Of a DNA stretch of 64,000 nucleotides, positions 8,641-17,926 are shown in pieces (position 1 is the stretch's first letter; the number at the start of each line of letters is the position of its first letter). The translations under genes were made by a program, and so were the position numbers. Source of the DNA: JAFGJQ01 sp964495075. Lineage in GTDB: Bacteria > Planctomycetota > Phycisphaerae > UBA1845. A model generated the notes under the pieces. It had not been told where the DNA came from, searched no databases, and worked only from the letters and a program-made list of their open reading frames with translations. The stretch is from the NCBI GenBank assembly GCA_964495075.1, contig CAZBUJ010000004.1:1-64000 (forward strand), given 5' to 3'.

Positions 8641-9366
8641 TTACCCGGGGCGACACGCGCTGACGAACGCGTCGAACAGCCGGCGGCTGCTGTCCCCTTC
8701 GAAGTATCGCTCGGGATGCCACTGGACGGCCACCAGGAACGGGTGGCTGCGGATCTCGGCCGCCTCGACGATGTTATCGTCCGGACAACGGGCGGTGATC
8801 GTGATGCCCTCGCCGACGCGATCGATCGCCTGGTGATGCGAGGAGTTCACCGTGGTGCTCGTCACGCCGAGGATCGCCGCCAGTCGCGAGTCCGGCTCGA
8901 CGGTGATCGCGTGCGTGGCGTCCGGCGGCGTCGGGTTGCGGTGACACACGGGCGATTCCGTCATCGACGGAAGGTCCTGGGTCAACGAGCCGCCCAGCGT
9001 GACGTTGATCACCTGCAGGCCACCGCAGATCGCGAACGTTGGAAGGCCCGTCTCCAGTACGAAACCGAGCAGGTCGCGCCACACCTCGAACTGCGACTCG
9101 GGCATCGGCTTCTCGGAAGGGTGGGGCGTACAGCCGTATCGCGTCGGCGGAATGTCGTCCGCCCCGGGCAGCATGATCCCGTCGAACCGCCGGCACAGTT
9201 CGGTCAGATGCGCGCGCTCGTTGGAGACGGGCACGATGACCGGTGTGCCGCCCGCGCGGACGATCGCATCGGTGAAAACGGCGTTCAGCACGTTCTTGTC
9301 TTTCACCTCGTACTGGGGGTGTTTCTCCAGTTCGCAGGCAACGCCGATCAGGGGTCGGTGTGGCAA
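8641..9366 (-). CDS. Class I glutamine amidotransferase-like gamma-glutamyl hydrolase (peptidase C26)
   Basis: The 241-residue product has the C26/PuuD fold: an N-terminal 'IGVACE' strand, an oxyanion region 'LPGADDIPPTRY', the nucleophile elbow AICGGLQ with Cys114, a conserved 'NSSHHQA' segment, and the catalytic pair QWHPE with His217 and Glu219. The length is normal for the family. These enzymes hydrolyse gamma-glutamyl bonds, for example in gamma-glutamyl-GABA or folyl-poly-gamma-glutamate. In this neighbourhood the gamma-D-Glu-to-diamino-acid bond of muropeptides is a plausible substrate, but that is inference. No signal peptide, so cytoplasmic. It converges on the MurNAc-6-P etherase gene with 14 bases between the ends, and is divergent from the giant amidase gene. 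Confidence 0.8.
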   Translation of the reverse strand: MPHRPLIGVACELEKHPQYEVKDKNVLNAVFTDAIVRAGGTPVIVPVSNERAHLTELCRRFDGIMLPGADDIPPTRYGCTPHPSEKPMPESQFEVWRDLLGFVLETGLPTFAICGGLQVINVTLGGSLTQDLPSMTESPVCHRNPTPPDATHAITVEPDSRLAAILGVTSTTVNSSHHQAIDRVGEGITITARCPDDNIVEAAEIRSHPFLVAVQWHPERYFEGDSSRRLFDAFVSACRPG

Positions 9367-9538
9367 TGCTTCGATCCTCCCGGTTCGTGACCACGCGATT
9401 GCGTTTCGGCACCAAGTCGGCGTGATTGTAGTGGCCCGCTGCGAACCTCACCAGCGCGTGCCACGATTCGGGCTTGGCCTGCCGTCGGCCCGGCGGCGCC
9501 GGCCGGATTCCCGCCTCGCAGCAGACCGCCGGGATCGC

Positions 9539-9544
9539 TATAAT
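9539..9544 (+). promoter_or_regulatory. TATAAT -10-like hexamer upstream of giant amidase gene
   Basis: A perfect TATAAT lies about 100 bases before the preferred start codon at 9645. No convincing -35 hexamer is found 16-18 bases upstream, so this is only a candidate. An in-frame ATG overlaps it, but the 9645 start has a much better ribosome-binding site. Confidence 0.25.
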
Positions 9545-9644
9545 GCACGGGAACGGGTGGTTGGCGTTCGCCGCCGCCGCGCTGGGTCTCGTCACCGTCG
9601 TCCGCGTCCCCGACCTTGATGCGGCTGTCGTCCTGGAGAAGACC

Positions 9645-12600
9645 ATGAACACGTACCCACGGATTCTGTCTGCCGGCACCCAGGCAAGCTGGAGGATCGG
9701 GCTGATTATCGGCCTGTGCCTGCCGGCCGCACGATCGGCGGCGGCGGACGAAGGTCTGGTGTCGGAGCAAGCGACGGTCATCATGCAGGCGTGGGTGGAC
9801 GAAACGACCGGGGCGCGCCCTGGCGCCACGAGCGCGCTGCCCGCCGGGACGGTGGTCGACCGCGTGGTCGTGGCGAACGGCGTGGCCGTCGCGTACGTCA
9901 CGATGCCCGCCGATAACCTCTCGCCGCTTCCCGAGGAGCGCTGCGAGGCGATCGTGCGGGAGCTGGTGGCCCGGCTGCGCCGGCTCGACGGCATTCGCGG
10001 CTTCGCGATCCACGTCCGACCGGACACCGATCCGGACGCCGCGTATCAACCGCTGCCGTCCTACCTGGCCAGGCCCGAAGGCGAACTGGACAAGCCGGAA
10101 ACCGAGCCGGCCGACGGAGATCAGCCGCTCCGCGGCGGCGGGCTGCCCGCGTACAACCCGGGGCAGCCGGCGGGGGCCCTGTCGGGCAAGACGGTGTTTC
10201 TGAGCCCGGGGCACGGCTGGTACTACAGTGCCACGCTGGGTCGGTGGGCGACGCAGCGAGGGAACAGCTACGGCATCATCGAGGATCACAGCAACGGGGA
10301 AGCCGTCTTCCATCACCTCGCGCGGTACTTGCACAATGCGGGTGCCAACGTGTGGCCCTGCCGGGAACGGGACTTCAACACGAACATGGTCATCATCGAC
10401 AACGACGACGGCCCGCCCGACTTCGAGACGACCGGCGACTGGCCCACCAGCACCGCGGCCGGCACGTGGAAGGGCGACCACTATCAGTACCACGCCGTGA
10501 GCGCGTCGGAGACAGCCGTAGCGACGTACACGCCGTCGTTTCCGGAAAGCGGCTACTACGCGGTCTACATCTGGACGCCGAGTGCGTCGAACCGCTCCAC
10601 GGACGCCCGCGTGCGTGTGAATCATACGGGCGGCACCACCACCCACATCATCAACATGCAGCAGGACGGCAACACGTGGCGGTTCCTCGGGCTGTACCGG
10701 TTCAACGCGGGCCGTGACGGCGCCTGCGGCTCGCTCGAGATCTCCAACCAGGGGTCCGATCCCACCAAGTACGTCATCGCGGACGCGGTGCGTTTCGGCG
10801 GCGGCCTGGGCGACTACGTGGACGGCGGCTCGACCAGCGGTTGGCCGCGTTGGGAGGAATCGGGCCGTTACTTCGGTGTGTTCATGGGACACACCGACAC
10901 GCCGTACGGCACGGTCAGCGCCATGCCTCGCTACGCCAAGTGGGAAAGCGAGAGCTGGGAAGACTCGGTTTACGTGTCGTGGCACACCAACGCGACCGGA
11001 AGTTCGGCCGTCGGTCACGGGACCGACGTGTACGTGTACGGCCCGAACGGACCGCCCAGCCCGTTCAGCCAGTTCAGCGGCGTGCAGGGCAGCGACACGT
11101 TGGCCACTTATATCCGCGATGAGATTGTCAACGACCTGCGGATCGCGTGGAATGACCCGGCGTGGCCGGGGGATTTGTTCAGTGCGTGGTTCGGCGAGTT
11201 GAACCCGACCTACAACAACGAGATGCCGAGCGTGCTGATCGAAGTCGCCTTCCATGACAGCGAGGTGGACGCGGACTCGATCGTCGATCCGCGGTTCCGC
11301 GACCTGGTGTCGCGGGCGGTGTACCAGTCGATTGTCAAGTGGTGGCACCGGGAAGCCGACGGGCCGAGTTCGACGCCGACCCCCACCGAGACGCTGGTTC
11401 CCGAACCGCCGACGCATCTTTCCGTCCGGAACGTGGGCGACGGGCGCGTACGCGTGGCGTGGCACACCCCGCCGTTCAACGAAGGGGATGACCTGCTGGG
11501 CGACGCGGCCACCGGCTACCTCGTCCAGATCAGCGAGGACGGGTACGGTTTCGATGACGGCACGCCGACCACCGGGCTAAGCATCGACTTCGACGACCTC
11601 GAGGCCGGCGCGATCCGCTTTTTCCGCGTCATCGCCACGAACGAAGGTGGTCAGTCCTTCCCGTCCGCGATCGGCGGCGTGAATGTGCAGGCCGACGCGA
11701 CCAGCCCGGTGCTTATCGTCAACGGCTTCGACCGCATGGATCGCTTCATGCTCCTGAGCGAGGACGACCCCTACGACGCGGACCCGTTACGCCGCGAGCG
11801 TCCGGAACGGATGAACCACTACGGTTACATCCGCACTTTCGCCGAGGCGATGCGATTCTCCGGCGTCGCGTTCGACTCTGCCGCCAACGAGGCGGTGCGC
11901 GATCTCGATGTACCGCTCGGCGATTACGCGGCCGTCATCTGGCAATGCGGCGAAGAGTCGAGCCGCGAACTCACCTTCGACTTCACGGAACAGGTCAGGG
12001 TCGAGGACTACCTGAACGGCGGCGGCCAGATGTTCGTCTCGGGCGCCGAAATCGGCTGGGATCTGGTCGAGCGCGATCACGGGGCCGATTTCTACCGCTC
12101 GTCGCTCAAAGGCGACTACATCGCCGACGATGCCGAGACCTACGGCGTGACGTCCGTGGCCGGCTCGCCGTTCGTCGCCATCGGCACGTTCTCCTTCGAC
12201 AACGGCGCGGCGATCTACGACGTCGATTGGCCGGACGTGGTCGGGCCGTTCGGCGGCAGCAGCACCGCGCTCACTTACGTGGGGGGCACGGGCGGGTCCG
12301 CCGCCGTGGTCTATGACGCCGACTACCGGCTCGTCCACTTCGGCTTTCCGTTCGAGACGATCACCGACGCATCAATCCGGGCCGCCATCATGACAGCCGT
12401 CCTGGACTTCTTCCACCTGGATCCGCTCGACCCGCCGCGGCCTCCGCCGGATGACATCATCCTGGAATCGCGTGACGCGGCCGGTACGGTGACGCCGGCG
12501 CCGGCGTACGTCGAGGACGGGGCCTGGATGAACAGCTCGATCAAGAGCGCGGCCCCCGGACTCACGGGCACCGGCAGTCGGTTTATCACCTACGAGATCC

Positions 12601-13145
12601 CCAACCCGGGTACGGACAACGCGACTTTCGTCCCCGAGATCATGACGCCCGGCCGATACGAAGTGTTCGTGACGTGGGCCAACGGGGCGAACTGCTACGA
12701 CGCCCGACACCGGATCCGCCACTACCACGGCACGACCGACCTGCTGGTGGACCAGATCCCGAGCGGCGCGCCGGAGCCGCCGAACTACGACCAGTGGATC
12801 TCGCTCGGCTCCTACTGGTTCTTGGCCGGCCGTGCGGTGAGCAACGCATCCATGAACGTGTCGGAGGAGACGGTAACCGGACGGCCCAGCCCGGGCTGGA
12901 ACCTCCGGGTCTATGCCGATGCCGTCAAATGGGTATTCGTGGAATGGTGGCCCAGCGGAGACTACGATGGCGACCGAACGGTGGGCTTGGACGACTACGT
13001 CCACTTGCCCGGCTGCCTGACCGGTCTCGGGACGGTCTACGCGGATCCGGCGTGCGAGGCATTCGACCTCGACCTGGACGGCGACGTGGATCTTCGCGAC
13101 CTCGGCGGGTTCCAGCAATCGCTCGGTAGCGGCCTTCGGCCGTGA
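9645..13145 (+). CDS. Giant secreted N-acetylmuramoyl-L-alanine amidase with split catalytic domain and dockerin-like tail
   Basis: The 1166-residue product starts at the ATG at 9645, preceded by CTGGAGAAG, and has a signal peptide (about residues 1-35). Next comes a GerMN-like domain (about 40-130), then an Amidase_3 domain split by an insert. SPGHGW with His190 and Glu213 come first; a beta-rich golvesin C-terminal-like unit ending in 'ADAVRFGGG' spans about 245-400; then WHTNA with His447 and the catalytic-type Glu533 in LIEVAFHD. A fibronectin-III-like domain (about 585-680), a ThuA/GATase-like region (about 685-935), and a second golvesin-like unit (about 945-1095) follow. The C-terminal 60 residues hold two Asp-rich EF-hand-like loops as in dockerins. 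It should cut MurNAc-L-Ala bonds outside the cell. A paralogue lies at 31429-34503. Confidence 0.82.
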   Translation: MNTYPRILSAGTQASWRIGLIIGLCLPAARSAAADEGLVSEQATVIMQAWVDETTGARPGATSALPAGTVVDRVVVANGVAVAYVTMPADNLSPLPEERCEAIVRELVARLRRLDGIRGFAIHVRPDTDPDAAYQPLPSYLARPEGELDKPETEPADGDQPLRGGGLPAYNPGQPAGALSGKTVFLSPGHGWYYSATLGRWATQRGNSYGIIEDHSNGEAVFHHLARYLHNAGANVWPCRERDFNTNMVIIDNDDGPPDFETTGDWPTSTAAGTWKGDHYQYHAVSASETAVATYTPSFPESGYYAVYIWTPSASNRSTDARVRVNHTGGTTTHIINMQQDGNTWRFLGLYRFNAGRDGACGSLEISNQGSDPTKYVIADAVRFGGGLGDYVDGGSTSGWPRWEESGRYFGVFMGHTDTPYGTVSAMPRYAKWESESWEDSVYVSWHTNATGSSAVGHGTDVYVYGPNGPPSPFSQFSGVQGSDTLATYIRDEIVNDLRIAWNDPAWPGDLFSAWFGELNPTYNNEMPSVLIEVAFHDSEVDADSIVDPRFRDLVSRAVYQSIVKWWHREADGPSSTPTPTETLVPEPPTHLSVRNVGDGRVRVAWHTPPFNEGDDLLGDAATGYLVQISEDGYGFDDGTPTTGLSIDFDDLEAGAIRFFRVIATNEGGQSFPSAIGGVNVQADATSPVLIVNGFDRMDRFMLLSEDDPYDADPLRRERPERMNHYGYIRTFAEAMRFSGVAFDSAANEAVRDLDVPLGDYAAVIWQCGEESSRELTFDFTEQVRVEDYLNGGGQMFVSGAEIGWDLVERDHGADFYRSSLKGDYIADDAETYGVTSVAGSPFVAIGTFSFDNGAAIYDVDWPDVVGPFGGSSTALTYVGGTGGSAAVVYDADYRLVHFGFPFETITDASIRAAIMTAVLDFFHLDPLDPPRPPPDDIILESRDAAGTVTPAPAYVEDGAWMNSSIKSAAPGLTGTGSRFITYEIPNPGTDNATFVPEIMTPGRYEVFVTWANGANCYDARHRIRHYHGTTDLLVDQIPSGAPEPPNYDQWISLGSYWFLAGRAVSNASMNVSEETVTGRPSPGWNLRVYADAVKWVFVEWWPSGDYDGDRTVGLDDYVHLPGCLTGLGTVYADPACEAFDLDLDGDVDLRDLGGFQQSLGSGLRP

Positions 13146-13343
13146 GCAGTTGATCAGGTGAAACAGTAGAGCCGGAGCGGGCGGCCGCACGATCGCCCGG
13201 TGAACGCAGTCCAAGAGGCGGCGTACGGCAACCGTCTGCTTCCTGTCGCGGTGAACGAGCGCACGTATGCCCACGCGGTGCGGTCGAGGGAAACGCATTC
13301 GCTCGTTTTGAGGAACGCACGATTACTGGAGACCAAGTGGTAC

Positions 13344-14090
13344 ATGAAACGCGACACGCTGCGATCGTCGCGCCGGGCTGGGTCGTCGGCGGTTCCGGTT
13401 GCGCTACTCGCCATGATCACCGTCGCGGGCTGTCAGCTTCCCCAGCGTCGGTTCGTCGGCTTCTCCGTCGAACGGCGATCGATTCACTGCGAGGAGTTCG
13501 GGGACGGCGGCGACGTTGTGCTCATCATGGCCACCATCCACGGGAACGAGCCGGCCGGCGCGCCGCTTGTCAGGCAACTGTCGCAGCACCTGGCGTGGCA
13601 TCCGCGCCTGATCGAGGGGCGGCGCATCGTCCTGATGCCGGTCGCCAACCCGGACGGACTGGCCCGAAACACGCGCCACAACGCCAACGACGTCGACCTG
13701 AACCGCAACTTCCCGGCCGACGATTTTGCGCGAAAGAAGCCGCACGGAACCACACCGCTGTCACAGCCGGAGAGCCGGGCCCTCGATGCCGCGCTCGACC
13801 GCTACCGGCCCGACCGCGTCGTTTCGATCCACCAGCCCCTCGAATGCATCGACTATGACGGTCCTGCCCGGGCGCTGGCGGAAGCGATGGGGGCATGGAC
13901 CGATCTTCCGGTCAAGAAACTGGGCAGCCGACCCGGCTCGCTCGGCTCGTACGTCGGGGAGACGAGAGGTGTCCCCATCATCACGCTCGAACTGCCCGGG
14001 TCCGCCACGGGCATGAGTGATTGGCAACTGTGGAGGCGGTACGGGAAGTGTCTGCTGGCCGCCATCTGCTATCCGGAATCCATCGACTGA
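13344..14090 (+). CDS. mpaA: M14-family murein peptide amidase, lipoprotein
   Basis: The 248-residue product has a lipoprotein signal ending V-A-G-C (Cys30), then an M14 zinc carboxypeptidase domain: 'TIHGNEPAG' gives the HxxE zinc pair (His66, Glu69), 'DVDLNRNFP' is the substrate-carboxylate Asn-Arg motif, 'SIHQP' supplies the third zinc ligand, and 'ITLELPGS' the catalytic Glu. The compact size and 'DLNRNFP' motif match MpaA, which removes the diamino acid from L-Ala-gamma-D-Glu-meso-DAP. E. coli MpaA is cytoplasmic, so a lipid-anchored, extracytoplasmic version is notable. The ATG at 13344 was chosen because it begins the signal sequence; upstream in-frame codons look non-coding. It lies in the plus-strand run starting with the giant amidase. 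Confidence 0.8.
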   Translation: MKRDTLRSSRRAGSSAVPVALLAMITVAGCQLPQRRFVGFSVERRSIHCEEFGDGGDVVLIMATIHGNEPAGAPLVRQLSQHLAWHPRLIEGRRIVLMPVANPDGLARNTRHNANDVDLNRNFPADDFARKKPHGTTPLSQPESRALDAALDRYRPDRVVSIHQPLECIDYDGPARALAEAMGAWTDLPVKKLGSRPGSLGSYVGETRGVPIITLELPGSATGMSDWQLWRRYGKCLLAAICYPESID

Positions 14091-14128
14091 CGGGGCGAAT
14101 CGACCTTCCTTTTCGGAGTACCCAATCG

Positions 14129-15817
14129 ATGTTCAGGCCACACAGCGGCAACGCTCCACCGGGGTGGGCCTCGCGGTTGGTCGCCGCGGCGCTGACCCTG
14201 GTCCTCGTTCTGCCGGGGATGGCATCGTTCGCGGCCGATCCGGCCGGGGCGGACCACGACCAGGTCGTCGCCGAAGCCGCCGCCACGGCCGCTGGATGGG
14301 TGGCGAAGCCCGCGTCGGTCGAACGCATCGACGCGTACCGGCCGGCGGCTGACATCACCTATCGTGTCTACAACGCGCCGAAGCCCCTGCGGGTCTGGAT
14401 CGCCCGAATCGACTTGACCGCCCCGGGCGTGCGGGCGACGGTCACCGAGCCGCACACCTTCACCGGCGAGGACGCCCAGTTCGAGACCCGCTGCGCCGAC
14501 ACGCTGCAGTTTGCCCGCCAGCGCGGTGTTCAGCTCGCCATCAATACGAGCGCGTTCGGCCCGTTCCGCCCACGCATGGGGATGCCGATGAACGTTGTCG
14601 GGCTGGCAGCCACGCGGGGTGTTGTCTACTCGGCGCCGGATGAGCGATTCGGGGCCATGTATCTCGGCCGCTCCGGCCGCGTAGCGTTGAAAGGCCCGCC
14701 GCTGGACGACGACGACGTGTGGTGCGTGGTCCCGGGGTTCCGGACGCTCGTTGATGACGGGAAGGTCGTGGTGACCGCGGAGGTCGCGCGGTCCGAGTTC
14801 GGCGATGTGAATCCGCGCACCGCGGTGGGGGTCGACCGGAAGGGGGAAACGCTGTGGATCGTTGTTGTGGACGGCCGGCAGACGGGCGTCAGCGCGGGCA
14901 TCACGCTGGTCGAGCTGGCCAGCCTTTTTCTGTCACTCGGCGCGTGGGACGCGCTGAACCTCGACGGGGGCGGCTCGAGCACGTTTGTGCTGGAGGATCA
15001 GGCGTCCCGTCACTTCGTCGTGAACCGGCCGGTCGGACGTGGCAAGCCCCAGACGTTGCGCCAGGTGGCCAACAACCTGGGCTTCTATTTGCCGGGGACG
15101 CCACCGGCGGTTCAATCCGGCGCCGACGATTCGCTGCGCGACGCGGTCATCCGGCTGGCGGCGTCGCGGCGGGGCGGCGGGTACCAATGGAAAGGCGATG
15201 GGGTGTCGAAAGACATCGTCTACGCCGGCCGGCCGTACCTGCGAGCCAACCCGGAAGGGACGTTCTGTTGCGGGGCGACGCTCGAACTGTTTCTCGACGC
15301 GTACTGCCAGCGGCGGCTCGGGCACGACAGTTCGAAGGCAACAGGGCAGTGGTTCGAGGATTGGCCGTGGGAGAAGATGACCGCCCTGAAGCAAGGCTGG
15401 TGGGGCACGGGTGACGCGCCGGCCAACCCGCTCTTCCCCGCGGACGTACGCCAGACCATTCGTGAGAAGCAGGTTTGCCATGCGCTGACCTGGGCGGGCT
15501 TCGGTGAGCCGGTGTCGGACTACCGCTTGCTCCAGCGGGGTGATTTCGCGATGTTCTGGCGCAAGAGCGGCAGCGGGCATTCGGTCGTGTTCTGGGGTCG
15601 CGACCGCGACGAGGCCGGCCGCGAACGATTGTGGTACTGGTCCAGCCAACCGAAGCCGCGGTACGCCTACCCGCTGAAGCCAGGCGGCGAGCCGGTCAAG
15701 ACGCCGGGCTACGGCATCAACTGGGAGTCCATCGGCGAGGACATCGACCCGGCCCGGATCTACGGCGTTCGCCCGGTCGAGCCGGCGTCGGAGGTAGCCG
15801 GGCCGACCGCCGGTTGA
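14129..15817 (+). CDS. Phosphodiester glycosidase (NAGPA) fused to cysteine-peptidase-like domain
   Basis: The 562-residue product starts at the ATG at 14129 (ribosome-binding site CGGAG) and has a signal peptide ending after 'MASFAA'. Residues about 85-315 are a NAGPA/DUF2233 phosphodiester glycosidase domain, recognised by 'INTSAFGPF' and the hallmark 'LNLDGGGSST'. This family removes GlcNAc from phosphodiester-linked or related sugar 1-phosphates. Residues about 335-545 form a second domain with FCCGATLELF (Cys380, Cys381) and 'LLQRGDFAMFW...GHSVVFWGR' (His484), a Cys...His layout like NlpC/P60 or CHAP peptidases. The same domain stands alone in the gene at 30480. The start codon is 38 bases after the M14 amidase gene, so they are probably co-transcribed. 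Its peptide-cleaving role is inferred. Confidence 0.78.
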   Translation: MFRPHSGNAPPGWASRLVAAALTLVLVLPGMASFAADPAGADHDQVVAEAAATAAGWVAKPASVERIDAYRPAADITYRVYNAPKPLRVWIARIDLTAPGVRATVTEPHTFTGEDAQFETRCADTLQFARQRGVQLAINTSAFGPFRPRMGMPMNVVGLAATRGVVYSAPDERFGAMYLGRSGRVALKGPPLDDDDVWCVVPGFRTLVDDGKVVVTAEVARSEFGDVNPRTAVGVDRKGETLWIVVVDGRQTGVSAGITLVELASLFLSLGAWDALNLDGGGSSTFVLEDQASRHFVVNRPVGRGKPQTLRQVANNLGFYLPGTPPAVQSGADDSLRDAVIRLAASRRGGGYQWKGDGVSKDIVYAGRPYLRANPEGTFCCGATLELFLDAYCQRRLGHDSSKATGQWFEDWPWEKMTALKQGWWGTGDAPANPLFPADVRQTIREKQVCHALTWAGFGEPVSDYRLLQRGDFAMFWRKSGSGHSVVFWGRDRDEAGRERLWYWSSQPKPRYAYPLKPGGEPVKTPGYGINWESIGEDIDPARIYGVRPVEPASEVAGPTAG

Positions 15818-16059
15818 GGCGACCGGATGCGGCGCGGGCCGGGTCAGCATCTCGTTGGTCATCTTCGCCCAGATCGTTGACGCCGTTCTCGAGAACGATG
15901 CAGCCGCAATGGCCGTTGAATGCCGAGCCGTCCAGCCGGTGGAGAACAACCGCGATTTCGGGTAGGGTGCGACGCACGCCGGGCGGCCCGCAGGGTGCAC
16001 GGGGCCCACCGCCGTGGGCGTGCAACGGGCCTCGTGCGTGACGGCGAGCAGCATCTTCC

Positions 16060-17925
16060 ATGAACGACGATCCAGTCAGAGACCCGATCCTGCTGCCGCC
16101 GCCTCAGCATCTTGCGGTGGCGAACGACGCATTCGTGGCCGATGCCCGAACGAGCGTCGCCGCCCCCGACGACCTCGAGCCGCCGGAACGAGCCGCGCTG
16201 GACGCACTGCGCCGGTTGCTGGCCCGCATCGGGGACGCGGGCCGGGCGAAAGGCGACCGGGCCATTGCCGTCGCGGTCGACCCGAGAGCCGCCTGGCCAA
16301 CCGCGGCCACCGACAGCTACCGGCTGGAAATCACGCCGCGTCGCGTGGAACTGATCGGACGCTCCGCAGCCGGACTGTTCCACGGTCTTCAGACCGTTAT
16401 GCAGATCGGTGAATCGTGCGGGTCCCGTTGGCCGTGCCTGCGCATCGAGGACTACCCCGACTTCGCGGTGCGCGGCTTCTACCATGATGTCTCGCGAGGC
16501 AAGGTGCCGACCGTAGCCACGGTGAAGCGCATTATTGACTGGCTGGCCCGTCTGAAGGCCAACCAGTTCCAGCTCTACGTGGAACACGTCTTCGACTTCG
16601 CGTTCGATCCGGAGATCGGGCGTGGCTCATCGCCGCTGACGGCGGACGAGATCCGCGAGATCGACGCGTACTGCCGCGATCGGCGCATCGACTTCGTACC
16701 GTCGTTGGCCTCATTCGGGCACATGGGACGCGTGCTGTCGCTGCCGGCCTACCGTTCGCTCGCGGAGATCGAATTGCCCCGATCGTGGGAGGACATGACC
16801 TGGGCCGAGCGGATGCGTGGCGGCACGCTCGACCCGTGCAACCCGCAATCCCGCGCGCTGCTCGAACGGATGTATGCGGAGTACCTGCCGCTGTTCACGT
16901 CGGAGTTGATGAACGCCTGTGCCGACGAGACGTTCGATCTGGGCAAAGGAAAGAACGCCGCCCGAGCGGCCGCGGACGGTACCGGTCGACTCTACCTGGA
17001 ACACATTCTGTGGCTGCACGAACTCTGCCAGCGCCATGGCCGACAACTGATGATCTGGGGTGACGTCGTGACCGAACACCCGGAGCTGGTGTCGGAGATC
17101 CCCCAAGACGTCATTCTGCTCAACTGGCACTACTACGCCGACTCGGACTACGACAGCACGGCACTGTTCCAGCAGGCCGGTCTTGAAACGTATGTCTGCC
17201 CCGGCTGCTCGGGCTGGAATCGCTTCGTCAATGGGATCAACAACGCGGAGCTGAACATCAGGCGGTTCGCCGCCGCCGGCGTCAAGTACCGATCAGTGGG
17301 GTTACTGAACACGGACTGGGGCGATGAAGGTCATGTCAACCCGCTGGCCTGCTCCTGGCTCCCCATGGCACTCGGCGCGGCGATGGCCTGGAAGCCGGAG
17401 GCGGCGGGTTGGGACGCGTTCAGCCGCGCGTTTGCGTTCTACTGGTTGGGGCAGCGCGATGACGCCGTCGTTCAGGCCTTGCGCGACGCCGCTCTGGCCG
17501 GCGATTCTCTCGACCATTGGCGAGTCTTTTACGCGCCGTTCGAGGCGGCGGGCGAGCATGAGCGGATGGGCGCCGAACTGGCGGACCATGCCGAACGGTA
17601 CGGCGAACGGGCGGCCGGGCTGTTCGATGACTTGCGGGATCGTGGCTTCGGCGAAGCCCTCGATTGTGGTGAGTTGGCCACCGCATGCCGGCTCCTCTCG
17701 TTGACCGGGCGGAAAGTCAAACTGGTCGCCGCCCAACAGAACGGCACACTGGGCGCCGGCGAACTGGCGGACTGGGCGGGCCGCCTGCGCAGCGTTGCCC
17801 GCGATTACGAAGCCCTTTGGTCACAACGCAACAAGCAGTCGGACCTCGACCGCCTGCTTGCCCTGTTCCGGCGGCAGGCGGACGAGGCCGACCGGCTCGA
17901 CCCGAACCGGCGGAAGGGGGTATAG
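16060..17925 (+). CDS. GH20-like beta-N-acetylhexosaminidase, cytoplasmic
   Basis: The 621-residue product has an N-terminal GH20b-like alpha/beta domain (about 10-135), then a TIM barrel starting 'RGFYHDVSRGKVPT'. The GH20 catalytic Asp-Glu pair is present as Asp289-Glu290 in 'NACADETFDLG', with supporting segments 'FVPSLASFGHMG' and 'MIWGDVV'. No signal peptide is seen, so it probably acts in the cytoplasm, as NagZ-type enzymes do, on imported GlcNAc-containing saccharides. A C-terminal helical region of about 200 residues follows the barrel. The ribosome-binding site is weak. Its stop codon is one base before the GTG of the DUF819 permease, implying translational coupling of hydrolase and transporter. 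Confidence 0.8.
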   Translation: MNDDPVRDPILLPPPQHLAVANDAFVADARTSVAAPDDLEPPERAALDALRRLLARIGDAGRAKGDRAIAVAVDPRAAWPTAATDSYRLEITPRRVELIGRSAAGLFHGLQTVMQIGESCGSRWPCLRIEDYPDFAVRGFYHDVSRGKVPTVATVKRIIDWLARLKANQFQLYVEHVFDFAFDPEIGRGSSPLTADEIREIDAYCRDRRIDFVPSLASFGHMGRVLSLPAYRSLAEIELPRSWEDMTWAERMRGGTLDPCNPQSRALLERMYAEYLPLFTSELMNACADETFDLGKGKNAARAAADGTGRLYLEHILWLHELCQRHGRQLMIWGDVVTEHPELVSEIPQDVILLNWHYYADSDYDSTALFQQAGLETYVCPGCSGWNRFVNGINNAELNIRRFAAAGVKYRSVGLLNTDWGDEGHVNPLACSWLPMALGAAMAWKPEAAGWDAFSRAFAFYWLGQRDDAVVQALRDAALAGDSLDHWRVFYAPFEAAGEHERMGAELADHAERYGERAAGLFDDLRDRGFGEALDCGELATACRLLSLTGRKVKLVAAQQNGTLGAGELADWAGRLRSVARDYEALWSQRNKQSDLDRLLALFRRQADEADRLDPNRRKGV

Positions 17926-17926
17926 C

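Noticed and set aside
9474..9644. Earlier starts (TTG 9474, ATG 9543) for the giant amidase
   Set aside because: The ATG at 9645 has a clear GGAG-type site and directly precedes a signal peptide; the earlier codons do not.
13178..13199. CGGGCG/CGCCCG inverted repeat after the giant amidase gene
   Set aside because: A 6-base stem with a 10-base loop and no T tract is expected by chance in DNA this GC-rich.
15818..16059. Open frames on both strands between the glycosidase-peptidase gene and the GH20 gene
   Set aside because: They have no ribosome-binding site, extend far into the antisense of neighbouring genes and match no family; the 242-base gap is treated as non-coding.
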